Source of the DNA: Planctomycetia bacterium
Lineage (GTDB): Bacteria > Planctomycetota > Planctomycetia > Pirellulales > Thermoguttaceae
Direction: 5' to 3'
Length of the DNA stretch: 56,679 bases
Assembly (NCBI GenBank): GCA_030539035.1
Contig: JAUNSU010000014.1
Location: 1-56,679, forward strand
The position numbers and the translations under genes were made by a program. The notes under the pieces are model-generated. The model was not told where the DNA came from. It saw only the letters and a program-made list of their open reading frames with translations, and searched no databases. Below are positions 44,429 through 52,624 of the stretch, in pieces (position 1 is the first letter of the stretch; each line of letters opens with the position of its first letter).

Positions 44429-45283
44429 ATGGGAATCATTGCCATCCAGTATAAATCCATCGCGGATTCACCGATATTGATCGCGATGAATCGGGAAGAG
44501 AGCTTGAACCGTCCGTTCCAGCCGCCGCGAATTCAGTCGGGACGTCCCCGGGTTGTTTGCGGTATTGACCGAAAAACCAACGGAACCTGGGCGGGAGTCA
44601 ATCAGCACGGGATGTTCGCCGCAGTTGTTAATTGCAACAAGCGGTCCGTTCCCTATGATCCGAGATCACGCGGACTTCTCTGCAAAGAGCTGCTTGCCTG
44701 CCGGACCGCGGAAGAAGCGATTGAGCGGGCTGTTCGCGAGCTGGAGACCGGGTGCTATGCGGGAGGAAATTTCCTTTGTGTTGACCGGACCAGCGGCGGT
44801 GTTGTTTATGGAGGGAATGAAATCGACGTTGAATTCCTCAAACCGGGACTTCATATCCTCACCGCGCACCGAATGGACGATCGGGAAGATCCGCGGCAGG
44901 AATTTGTCCGCCGTCTGTTGACACTTCATCAGATCGATACGGCGGTCGCATTCCTTGCGGTTGCGAGCCAAACGTTTTCCCGCAAACCGGACGTAAACGG
45001 CAAACGGGGAATTATTATCAGCGATTCCGATTACGGAACGATCTGCTCCATGCTGGTCTCCTTAACGGAAAAAACGCATCGTTCGATCATGCAGTTTGCG
45101 AACGGATCGCCGAACGAAAAATCTTATGAAGATGTTTCCGCGCTTTTGCGCCAGGTTTTGTCGACAGAACGGTCCTCTCAAAAGAAGACTCAAAATAAAG
45201 CGGCTGCTGAGGCCGATGCCGCGCACGCGCCGCTTGCACCTCAAAAGAAGACTCAAAATAAGGCCGCCGCCGAAGATACCTGA
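44429..45283 (+). CDS. NRDE-family (TANGO2-like) protein with a repeated tail
   Basis: The 284-residue product has the family signature NRDE as NREE (AMNREESLNRPF), followed by GIDRKTNGTWAGVNQHGMFAAVVN, YAGGNFLCVDRTSGGVVYGG and ISDSDYGTICSML. NRDE proteins have an N-terminal-nucleophile hydrolase fold, but here residue 2 is Gly, where Cys is usual, so hydrolase activity is doubtful. Relatives are linked to haem or lipid handling; the function is not settled. The C-terminal 35 residues contain a duplicated unit, QKKTQNKAAAE, encoded by repeated DNA. The start follows GGAG. A strong terminator follows. Confidence 0.82.
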   Translation: MGIIAIQYKSIADSPILIAMNREESLNRPFQPPRIQSGRPRVVCGIDRKTNGTWAGVNQHGMFAAVVNCNKRSVPYDPRSRGLLCKELLACRTAEEAIERAVRELETGCYAGGNFLCVDRTSGGVVYGGNEIDVEFLKPGLHILTAHRMDDREDPRQEFVRRLLTLHQIDTAVAFLAVASQTFSRKPDVNGKRGIIISDSDYGTICSMLVSLTEKTHRSIMQFANGSPNEKSYEDVSALLRQVLSTERSSQKKTQNKAAAEADAAHAPLAPQKKTQNKAAAEDT

Positions 45284-45304
45284 TCGGCGGACGATCCTGA
45301 TTTT

Positions 45305-45342
45305 ATTCCCTCGATAAGAACATTGTCGAGGGAATTTTTTTT
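45305..45342 (+). terminator. Strong intrinsic terminator of the NRDE gene
   Basis: ATTCCCTCGA (45305-45314) pairs perfectly with TCGAGGGAAT (45326-45335), followed by eight T. It lies 21 bp after the stop codon and just before repeat R5. Confidence 0.92.
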
Positions 45343-45347
45343 AGAAT

Positions 45348-45492
45348 CTCATACTGTAAAAATATTTTTGTTTGGAACCACGGATGAAATCGATATAAGA
45401 TTCGGGGCTGATATTTTTGATGAAAACGTGTTTTTACCAAAAAAGTATCCGTGAAATCCGTGGTTTCAAAATCGGTTATTTACAGTTTGAGT
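45348..45492 (-). repeat. Nested-palindrome dispersed repeat, copy R5 (145 bp, inverted)
   Basis: This copy lies in the opposite orientation to R1, R2 and R4. It starts CTCATACTGTAAAAATATTT and ends ATTTACAGTTTGAGT. It contains ACCACGGATGAAATCG, the inner arms GATGAAAACG/TTTTTACCAAAAAA and ATCCGTGAAATCCGTGGTTTC. It ends directly at the punA stop codon (45493-45495), with no base between. Confidence 0.85.
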
Positions 45493-46314
45493 TTAGAATG
45501 ATTTCAGAAGCCCGCAAATAATCGTGTTCATTTTGGGTTCCGCCAAACCGGCGTTGGCAACAATCCGGTCGATACTGACCGGTTCCAGAACATCAGGAAG
45601 GCCCATATCGGTAATAATGGAAAAGCCGATCACTTTCATTCCGGAATGAACGGCAACGATCACTTCCGGAATGGTGGACATTCCGACAACATCGGCGCCG
45701 ATCGTTCGAAGAAAACGATATTCCGCGCGTGTTTCCAGATTCGGGCCGGGAACGGCAACATAAACTCCCTGCTGGACCGCGATCCCGTTTTGAAGCGCGA
45801 TTTCTTTTGCCTTCGCGATCAGTTCGTGAGAATAAGGCTCCAGCATATCGGGATATCTCGGGCCAAGCCGTTCATCATTCTCCCCGATCAGGGGATTGGC
45901 GCAAAGCAGATTGATGTGATCTTCAATCAGCATGATTTCGCCCGGCTTATACTGGGGATTCAATCCGCCGCAAGCGTTGGAAACCATGAGCAGGTCCGCG
46001 CCAAGCGCTTTCATGATTCGAATGGGAAACGTGATCTGCTTCGCGGTATATCCTTCATAAAGATGAAAACGCCCCTGCATTGCAACGACCGTTTTTCCTT
46101 CCAAAGTACCGAGGATCAATTTTCCGGCGTGAAGTTCGACCGTCGATCGGGGAAAATTGGGAAGATCTTCATAGGAGAAGACAGCATCCGCCTGAATTTT
46201 ATCGGCAAGTCCGCCAAGTCCGGTTCCCAGGACGATTCCCGCGTCCGCTTTTTTATTCCATTGTTTTCGAATTACATCGACAGTTTCCTGGATCAGTTCA
46301 AATTCTGGGGCCAT
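45493..46314 (-). CDS. punA: Purine nucleoside phosphorylase
   Basis: This trimeric-type enzyme splits purine nucleosides with phosphate into base and ribose 1-phosphate, in salvage. From the ATG at 46314 (ribosome site AAAGGAA) the product has 273 residues. Motifs are IVLGTGLGGLADKI (phosphate site), VELHAGKLILGTLEGKTVVAMQGRFHLYEG, VSNACGGLNPQYKPGEIMLIEDHINL and VPGPNLETRAEYRFLRTIGADVVGMSTIPE. The base-selecting site appears in ITDMGLPD. It follows aroB by 14 bp. The longer frame from 46365 overlaps aroB and is not needed. Repeat R5 abuts the stop. Confidence 0.95.
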   Translation of the reverse strand: MAPEFELIQETVDVIRKQWNKKADAGIVLGTGLGGLADKIQADAVFSYEDLPNFPRSTVELHAGKLILGTLEGKTVVAMQGRFHLYEGYTAKQITFPIRIMKALGADLLMVSNACGGLNPQYKPGEIMLIEDHINLLCANPLIGENDERLGPRYPDMLEPYSHELIAKAKEIALQNGIAVQQGVYVAVPGPNLETRAEYRFLRTIGADVVGMSTIPEVIVAVHSGMKVIGFSIITDMGLPDVLEPVSIDRIVANAGLAEPKMNTIICGLLKSF

Positions 46315-46328
46315 ATTTTTCCTTTCGA

Positions 46329-47483
46329 TCAGTTGAGAACGCCTTTCAGGGATTTTTGTTTGCAATGAATCAGAATTTCTTCGACATCGCCGAGTTCAAT
46401 ATCACTGAATCGCGCACATTTTCCCAATCGGGTCGGAAGAATAAACCAGATCTTGCGATGATCCACTTTTTTGTCGTTGTTCATCAGTTCAAGAAGCTTT
46501 TCGATCGTAAGATGATCCATATCCAAATCGCGCAGGGTCGTCGGCATTTGAAGATTTTGATAGAGGCGGATTTGGCGGTCAACGCAGTATTCATCGACCG
46601 CGGCAAACCGCCGGTCTCCTTTACGGGCCAGCAGATTGGCGAGCTTAACGGCGAAAATACAGCCAACGGAAACGGCCAATCCATGCTGAACTTTTCCATA
46701 TCCCGCCGCCGATTCAATCGCGTGAGCGAAAGTATGTCCGTAATTCAGAACAGATCGAAGTCCTTTTTCCTCTTTTTCATCTTCTTCGACAATATCGGCT
46801 TTCAGACGGCAGCATCGGGCAACGATGTAAGTAAGGGTATCCAGATCCCGTTTTCGGATCTGTTCCGTATGATTTTCCAGATAATCAAAGAACTCCGCGT
46901 CAAGGGAAACGCCGTATTTCAGGACCTCGCCAAGTCCGGTCCGATATTGAACTTCATTGAGGGTAAGGATCGTTTTCGGATCGATCAGAACTCCGATGGG
47001 CTGATGAAAAGTTCCCACCATATTTTTTCCATGGGGAATATTGATAGCGACTTTCCCGCCGACCGAACTGTCGACTTGCGCAAGAAGGGTCGTGGGAACC
47101 TGGAAGAATCGAAGTCCGCGAACAAATGTCGAAGCAACGTATCCGGAAAGATCGCCGACCACGCCGCCGCCAAGGGCAATTACCAACGCCTTGCGATCCA
47201 GTCCGGCCGCAAGGAATCCGCTCCAGAGTTCTTCCGCGATTGCGGCCGATTTACTCGTTTCTCCCGCCGGAACAACGAACAAACTGACCTCATATCCCTG
47301 ATTCGTCAAAAAGTTTACGAAATATTCCGCGTAAAGCCTGTCCACATTGGTATCGGTAACCACTGCGAGCTGGGAAAAATCTCCCAGCCGATCTATATAC
47401 GTCGCAATTCGTCCAAGAAAACCTATTCCGATATTGATATCATAGCTCCGAACCCCCAAAGCGACTTTTTCGACTGTTCCCAT
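46329..47483 (-). CDS. aroB: 3-dehydroquinate synthase
   Basis: AroB makes 3-dehydroquinate from DAHP, the second step of the shikimate pathway, using NAD and zinc. The 384-residue product has VVTDTNVDRLYAEYF and VALGGGVVGDLSGYVASTF for NAD binding, PTTLLAQVDSSVGGKVAINIPHGKNMVGTFHQP, VLKYGVSLDAEFF and LNYGHTFAHAIE with the zinc His residues. NNDKKVDHRKIWF is near the end. The start is poorly supported (GAAAG only). It heads the pair with punA, 14 bp away, an arrangement without obvious functional logic. Confidence 0.95.
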   Translation of the reverse strand: MGTVEKVALGVRSYDINIGIGFLGRIATYIDRLGDFSQLAVVTDTNVDRLYAEYFVNFLTNQGYEVSLFVVPAGETSKSAAIAEELWSGFLAAGLDRKALVIALGGGVVGDLSGYVASTFVRGLRFFQVPTTLLAQVDSSVGGKVAINIPHGKNMVGTFHQPIGVLIDPKTILTLNEVQYRTGLGEVLKYGVSLDAEFFDYLENHTEQIRKRDLDTLTYIVARCCRLKADIVEEDEKEEKGLRSVLNYGHTFAHAIESAAGYGKVQHGLAVSVGCIFAVKLANLLARKGDRRFAAVDEYCVDRQIRLYQNLQMPTTLRDLDMDHLTIEKLLELMNNDKKVDHRKIWFILPTRLGKCARFSDIELGDVEEILIHCKQKSLKGVLN

Positions 47484-47764
47484 AAACGAGTACTTTCTTT
47501 AAACAAAACGGTTTCAAATTTTTCTTTTATCCCGCATTCCGCAAATGTCCTTAAAGGATCAAAGGGGAAACCCGATTTGAGGCCGTTTTTTCCGGTCCCT
47601 TCCAAATCTCCCAATTTACTTTTCAGTATACCAGACTTTTATCCTTTTGTCTACAATATTCTTCCAAAAAAGAGAAAATCCGTCTTTTGAAAGGATCCTT
47701 CGTTAAAACCCGCGCGTTTTCTTCATGATCTTGCGAAATATTTTTCAAAAAGATCATTGTTTTC
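47484..47764. other. Intergenic region between divergent aroB and the TPR-CHAT gene
   Basis: This stretch holds no supported gene. A 68-residue minus-strand frame at 47623-47829 has no ribosome site or recognisable features. The promoter of the downstream gene lies at the distal edge. Confidence 0.5.
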
Positions 47765-47793
47765 TTCAAAGAGGAAGGTTTTCCTGATATAAT
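47765..47793 (+). promoter_or_regulatory. Promoter of the TPR-CHAT gene
   Basis: A perfect -10 TATAAT (47788-47793) is preceded at 17 bases by TTCAAA (47765-47770), a weak -35. It lies about 65 bp before the start codon. Confidence 0.6.
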
Positions 47794-47858
47794 AGAGTTG
47801 GGTGCTTTTCCCAAAGCAGAGAATATCAAAAATTCAGAACCGATCCAAAGGCAAGCCG

Positions 47859-50800
47859 ATGAAAGAAAACCGTTTTTTCAAGATTTTTACCGGAAAATTT
47901 CCGAAAAAAGTATTTCCGGCCGTTTTCCTTTTTCTTTTGTCTCTTATTTTGTCCGGACATCAAGCATTGGGGCAAACGGGCCCGGTCCCCTCGGATCGAT
48001 ATTTCCGCGGAACCGATCTGATTTTACAAGGTGATCTTGAAAACGCTCTTCGCTTTTATCAGGAAGAATTGAAATCGGCGACAAAGATCGGAATTTTGCG
48101 CTGGATCGATTCGATCTGCTATTATACGATGATCGGGGAGATCCATTATTACATGGGAAACCATAAAGATGCCCTCGAGTGCTATAATGCGGCCCTTACC
48201 CTTCATCTGCAATATTCGCAATGGTTGAGTCGGGTCGAATATCCGGTCGGATACCGTTCGATCCAGCCGCAGGAAGCTCCCTGGGGACGAAGTCTGCGCG
48301 GAACCGCTCCGGGTGTCTTCTCCTCAAAAGCGGCGATGACCGTGGGCGACATCATTACCAAGGAACGATTGCAGCAGGGGGGATTAATGACCCCGCTTAA
48401 ACAGATCCGAATCGAACCGCTCGAACTTTTGAAGTGCATCTCCATTTCCATGCGGCGAAGAGTCGAAATTCTCGGGCCTCTGGTCGAATTCGATCCCATG
48501 AGTCCGCGCCTTCTGGATGTAATGACCGTGAGAACCATTCAGCCGAATCACTGGTCGGTTACCTGGCTTGATGTTCTTTTGGGAATCGCATTGGAAGGTG
48601 TTGGCAAGAAGGCGGAAGCTCGGGATATTCTGAAAAAATCTCTTCTCATCGCGGGACAGACCGATCACAGCCTTACCGCAACGGCCCTCTTCGAGTTGGG
48701 ACGCCTTTCCGTTGCCGAAGGCCAGATCAAGGAAGCGATCAAATATTTTCGCGAAGCAGGATTCAGCGCTTGGCAATACGGGGACCTCCTGATGATCGAA
48801 GAATCTTTTCGATGGTTTGCCGCGCTTGCCAAAACAGATGATCTGAAAAAAGCCCTTCCGGAGCTTCTTGCCGCCTTCAACTGGTCCAAAAATGAACGGG
48901 GCCTTCAATGGTTGACGATCTCCCTGGGCGAAGAGCTTGCCGAAGGAATGATCCTTGTGAACAATCTGAAAGCGGCTTACAGCGGACTCCAGTTTATTGA
49001 CCGCCAATTAAATAATCGTGTTCTTCGAAGCGGATTTTTCGCCGATCGATGGAATTATCTTCAGTCCCTTTTATTTTACGCAAATGGAAATGTAAAGGAA
49101 GGAGACGCGGCATTGAACAGGGCTCTGGACGGGCTGGGCCGGCGCTCGACCCGACTCTATCAGATCTCTCTCCTTGGATTTTTAACGCAAACCGGAGGAC
49201 GGGGAACAACGGGAACTTTCTCCATCCGAAATATTACGGATCTGTATGATGTAATTCTTCGGGAACCAACGCAGTTCGATTGGCAGGTCAATCCTCTGGA
49301 AACGCTTGCCGTCCGGTTTTTTGTTCCGCCGCAGGTTTATGAACGATGGTTCCGCCTTCTTCTCGAACGGGACATGAACGACAAGGCCTTTGTAATTGCG
49401 GAAAGAACGCGCCGCCTTCGATTTTTTTCGATGCAGGGACTTTATGGCCGGATCTCTTCACTTCGCATTCTTCTGGAGGCGCCGACCGATCGGCTCAGCG
49501 ATGCGAATAAAATGCTGCGGAACGAGATCTTTCTGCAAGAGCCCTTGCTGGGACAGTTGATCAAGGAGACGGCGGAGATCAAGCAAAGGCTGCAAAATCT
49601 TCCCGCAGTTCCCAAAGAGGAAACGGCTCAAAAACAGCAAAAGGATCTGCTCCTCCAGCTTGCGCAAAAGAGCGCGCAGGAAGAAGCCCGGCTCCGATAT
49701 CTCGCGATCGGACATCTTCCGATTCCGGAACTCTTTCCAGAGATCCTCCCGCTTGCGGATATTCAGGCCCGACTGTCTGCGGATACCTCCATTCTTTACT
49801 TCTTTGAATCGGAAGGAGAGATGTTCGGATATATGATCACCAAGGACGGGCTGGACACATGGAAGATCGGATCGTCCGCCATTCTCCGAAAGCATATCGC
49901 CGCATTCTTAAAGACGATCGGATCGAGCGAAGCGAACAAGCCTCTTCAGTATAAGGATCTTGCCGATGAAAAATGGCATAAGGAAAGTGAGAAGATCCTT
50001 TCCGCGCTCCTGGGGGATCCCGCATCGGAAGGAATTCGTTTTTCGACCACTTTCCGGGAAATGATCATTGTTCCGGAATCCGTTCTCTGGTACTTGCCTT
50101 TCGAAGCGCTTTCGCTTTCCGCGGATAAAGATAAATCGAGTCCCCTGATCAGTATTCCCGAATTGACCATTCGATACGCGGCGACCGCCGGGCTTTCCGT
50201 GATCGGCCGATCAAAGCAGGATTATCTGGGAGAAACGGTCGTTGTTCCCGGCAAGATGTTTGCCAAAGTCCCGGAAAAGATCATGGACGAAGAGATCAAC
50301 CGTATGTCGCAAAATGTGTCCAAGCTGGAGGTTCTTCCGCCGGGATCCCTTCCGGTTCCCGCGCCGGTTTTCGCGCCAAGGCTTAAAAGACTTGTCGTTT
50401 TCAATGAGATCACCGCGAACAAGAATCCTCTGCAATGGGTTCTTTTCGACGGAAATAAAAACATCAATACGAACAGCATAAGTCAATGGGGCTATCTTCC
50501 CTGGGGAGCGCCGCAGTTGATGATCCTCCCCGGTTTTCGATCTCATGCGGAAAACGCGCTGAAAAACGGCGGATCCGGACAGGAATACTTTATTCCGATT
50601 CTGATGCTCCAGGCGCGCGGGGCGGAGACCATTCTCTTTTCCCGATGGAGAACTGGCGGACGATCGACCTATGATCTCGTCAACGCGTTCCTAAAGAACA
50701 TCAATGAAAAAGATAAAACAATGGCCGCCGCCTGGAAGCAGGCTGTTGCGCAGATTCAGGAAACCGATTTCGTATTGGAAGAGGAACCGCGTCTTTCCAA

Positions 50801-51293
50801 ACCGGGAGTTAATCAGAAGCTGCCGAAGATCAATCATCCGCTCTTCTGGAGCTCTTTCATGCTGATCGATCCGGGAGAACCGCCGGTGATTGATGAAAGT
50901 GCGGAACCGGCCGATTCCTCAAAGGAAGCCAATCCCAATATGGGAACCAAACCGGAGACCGCTCCTGTTCCGGCAAGCGATAAAAAAGAAACCAAAAAAG
51001 AAGAGAAAAAACCGGCAGAACCTTCCGATACAGCGGCCAAAGAGACGGAAGCCCCGGGAAAAGTTGTTCCCAAGGTCCGGATCATCCCGGATAAAAAAGA
51101 AGGGGATTCTCCGAAAGCCGAGCCGAAAGAAGATCCAAAGTCCGAACCGAAGACCGATTCAAAATCGGAGCCGAAAGAAGAACCGAAAAAAGAGCCTTCA
51201 AAAGCAACCGGAAAAAAGACCGGTCCGATCACTGATGAATCTCTCAAAAAAGAGGATGAAGAAGCCGACGATTTCTACGGAGGCCAAATGTAA
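47859..51293 (+). CDS. Large exported TPR protein with a catalytically dead CHAT-like domain
   Basis: From the ATG at 47859 (AAAGGCAAG upstream) the product has 1144 residues. A signal peptide (VFPAVFLFLLSLILSGHQALG) leads to a helical region with TPR-like repeats (for example ENALRFYQEELKSATK, GNHKDALECYNAALTLH, EGQIKEAIKYFREAG) to about residue 650. A CHAT caspase-like domain follows (about 690-1005): VLWYLPFEALSL, ...HPLFWSSFMLID. Where active CHAT domains have HG and a Cys after the next strand, this one reads VVFNEITANK (about 848) and LMILPGFRS (about 888), so both catalytic residues are missing. The tail (about 1010-1144) is Lys/Glu/Pro-rich. It may be a scaffold. An upstream in-frame ATG at 47802 has no support. 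Confidence 0.85.
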   Translation: MKENRFFKIFTGKFPKKVFPAVFLFLLSLILSGHQALGQTGPVPSDRYFRGTDLILQGDLENALRFYQEELKSATKIGILRWIDSICYYTMIGEIHYYMGNHKDALECYNAALTLHLQYSQWLSRVEYPVGYRSIQPQEAPWGRSLRGTAPGVFSSKAAMTVGDIITKERLQQGGLMTPLKQIRIEPLELLKCISISMRRRVEILGPLVEFDPMSPRLLDVMTVRTIQPNHWSVTWLDVLLGIALEGVGKKAEARDILKKSLLIAGQTDHSLTATALFELGRLSVAEGQIKEAIKYFREAGFSAWQYGDLLMIEESFRWFAALAKTDDLKKALPELLAAFNWSKNERGLQWLTISLGEELAEGMILVNNLKAAYSGLQFIDRQLNNRVLRSGFFADRWNYLQSLLFYANGNVKEGDAALNRALDGLGRRSTRLYQISLLGFLTQTGGRGTTGTFSIRNITDLYDVILREPTQFDWQVNPLETLAVRFFVPPQVYERWFRLLLERDMNDKAFVIAERTRRLRFFSMQGLYGRISSLRILLEAPTDRLSDANKMLRNEIFLQEPLLGQLIKETAEIKQRLQNLPAVPKEETAQKQQKDLLLQLAQKSAQEEARLRYLAIGHLPIPELFPEILPLADIQARLSADTSILYFFESEGEMFGYMITKDGLDTWKIGSSAILRKHIAAFLKTIGSSEANKPLQYKDLADEKWHKESEKILSALLGDPASEGIRFSTTFREMIIVPESVLWYLPFEALSLSADKDKSSPLISIPELTIRYAATAGLSVIGRSKQDYLGETVVVPGKMFAKVPEKIMDEEINRMSQNVSKLEVLPPGSLPVPAPVFAPRLKRLVVFNEITANKNPLQWVLFDGNKNINTNSISQWGYLPWGAPQLMILPGFRSHAENALKNGGSGQEYFIPILMLQARGAETILFSRWRTGGRSTYDLVNAFLKNINEKDKTMAAAWKQAVAQIQETDFVLEEEPRLSKPGVNQKLPKINHPLFWSSFMLIDPGEPPVIDESAEPADSSKEANPNMGTKPETAPVPASDKKETKKEEKKPAEPSDTAAKETEAPGKVVPKVRIIPDKKEGDSPKAEPKEDPKSEPKTDSKSEPKEEPKKEPSKATGKKTGPITDESLKKEDEEADDFYGGQM

Positions 51294-51364
51294 GGTCCAA
51301 TCGGAAGGCGGGAAATTTTCCTCTTCCCGCAAGCCGGAGGAGCCTCCCGAAAGAAGCTCCCAAC

Positions 51365-51408
51365 GGAGAAGATCTCTCGGGATAAGAAATCTTCTCCTTT
51401 TATTTTTC
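51365..51408 (+). terminator. Terminator of the TPR-CHAT gene
   Basis: GGAGAAGAT (51365-51373) pairs perfectly with ATCTTCTCC (51389-51397), followed by TTTTATTTTT. The T tract overlaps the stop codon of the convergent GH5 gene (51400-51402). Confidence 0.85.
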
Positions 51409-52593
51409 TTTTCCCTGAATGATCTTCAGCATCCGCTGCGAAAGGATCTTTCTGGTATCATCATCGACCAGGCTGAACCGGTTTCCATCGTTCGGCGTAC
51501 TCAGATAATTCCAGACGGAATAAGGAATATGATTTTCCTTCAGAAGGGAGATCACATCCTGCATCCAGTTTTCCCGATATTGGATCGGACAATGCCGGAT
51601 CGTTCCGAACTCTCCGCACCACACGATTTTATCCGGGTGCGCTTTCGCAAAATCGAAAGCCGGCTGCAATTGACTGCGGATCCATTCCCGATCGATTTTT
51701 TGAACATTCGGAAGCGGATTTTTTTGACCGTTGACAAATCGTTCATAATCCCGATACCGTTCAACATCAGAGGGATAAGGCATTACCCGATTGTAGTAAA
51801 GAGGAGAAGCCTGAAGCACTCCCCGTTGATGCGTAAACGCAAAAGGACCGTAAAAGTGGAATGTATAGATGATATTTTCATCATCGTATAAACGAAGATC
51901 CTTCAGTCGGGAAGGACTGTTCCAGCTGATGCTTCCGACGATGATCTTACGAGTCGGATTCTGCTTTCGAATCGCTTTTACCGTTCGATCAACCAGATCA
52001 TTCCAGATCGCGGGATTGACATTGCGAACCTCGTTCAAAAGTTCAAAAGCGACCGAAGGTTTATCATGATACCGGCGTTCGAATTCCGCCCAAAAGGCGA
52101 CGAAATTATCCTGTAATTTCGGATCGTCCATCAAAGAAACCTTTTCCGGAATATCGCAATAATTTCCGATCGCCTTATGAAGATTCAAAACGACATTGAT
52201 ATGATATTTTTCGCACCATTCGATAAAATGATCGATCAATACAAAGATCTTTTCGCGATAGACGCCGGGCTTTTCTTCCAGAACGATCTGATCGAATCCG
52301 ACGCGGATATGATCCAGCCCCATCGAAGCGATATTCTGAACATCTTTTTCCGTAATATAAGATTCGAAATGTTCGAAATCACCGATGGAAAGAGGACCGC
52401 GCCATTTGTCCGGAAGTACGTGGAACCGTTTGTAATTCGTGAGCCAGCCGCCGATCCCCATTCCTTTTTCAAATCCGATAAAGCGCTTGGGGGCCGGAGA
52501 CGATTGAGCCTCCTTTTTCGGAGATTCCGCAATCGCATAGGATCCCGCGAGAAAAAGGAAAAACACAATCGCTCCTGTTAAAAATGATTTCAT
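51400..52593 (-). CDS. Exported GH5-family endoglycanase
   Basis: The 397-residue product has a signal peptide (FLTGAIVFFLFLAGSYAIA) and a GH5 TIM barrel. Visible are IASMGLDHIRVGF, VVLNLHKA, the acid/base Glu188 in FELLNEV, YTFHFYGPFAFTHQ and the nucleophile Glu328 in WCGEFG. GH5 enzymes cleave beta-glucans, mannans or related polymers by retention; the specificity is not evident from sequence. The ribosome site is AGGAG. It follows the GH97 gene by 31 bp on the same strand, so both are probably co-transcribed. Confidence 0.92.
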   Translation of the reverse strand: MKSFLTGAIVFFLFLAGSYAIAESPKKEAQSSPAPKRFIGFEKGMGIGGWLTNYKRFHVLPDKWRGPLSIGDFEHFESYITEKDVQNIASMGLDHIRVGFDQIVLEEKPGVYREKIFVLIDHFIEWCEKYHINVVLNLHKAIGNYCDIPEKVSLMDDPKLQDNFVAFWAEFERRYHDKPSVAFELLNEVRNVNPAIWNDLVDRTVKAIRKQNPTRKIIVGSISWNSPSRLKDLRLYDDENIIYTFHFYGPFAFTHQRGVLQASPLYYNRVMPYPSDVERYRDYERFVNGQKNPLPNVQKIDREWIRSQLQPAFDFAKAHPDKIVWCGEFGTIRHCPIQYRENWMQDVISLLKENHIPYSVWNYLSTPNDGNRFSLVDDDTRKILSQRMLKIIQGKEK

Positions 52594-52624
52594 TTTAAAG
52601 CTCCTGGTTGCTTGGGTTCAAATT

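Noticed and set aside
46080-47690. Plus-strand frame of 536 codons
   Set aside because: It is antisense to punA and aroB, both of which carry full family motifs.
47623-47829. Minus-strand frame of 68 codons before the TPR-CHAT gene
   Set aside because: It overlaps the promoter of the opposite gene, lacks a ribosome site and shows no conserved pattern.
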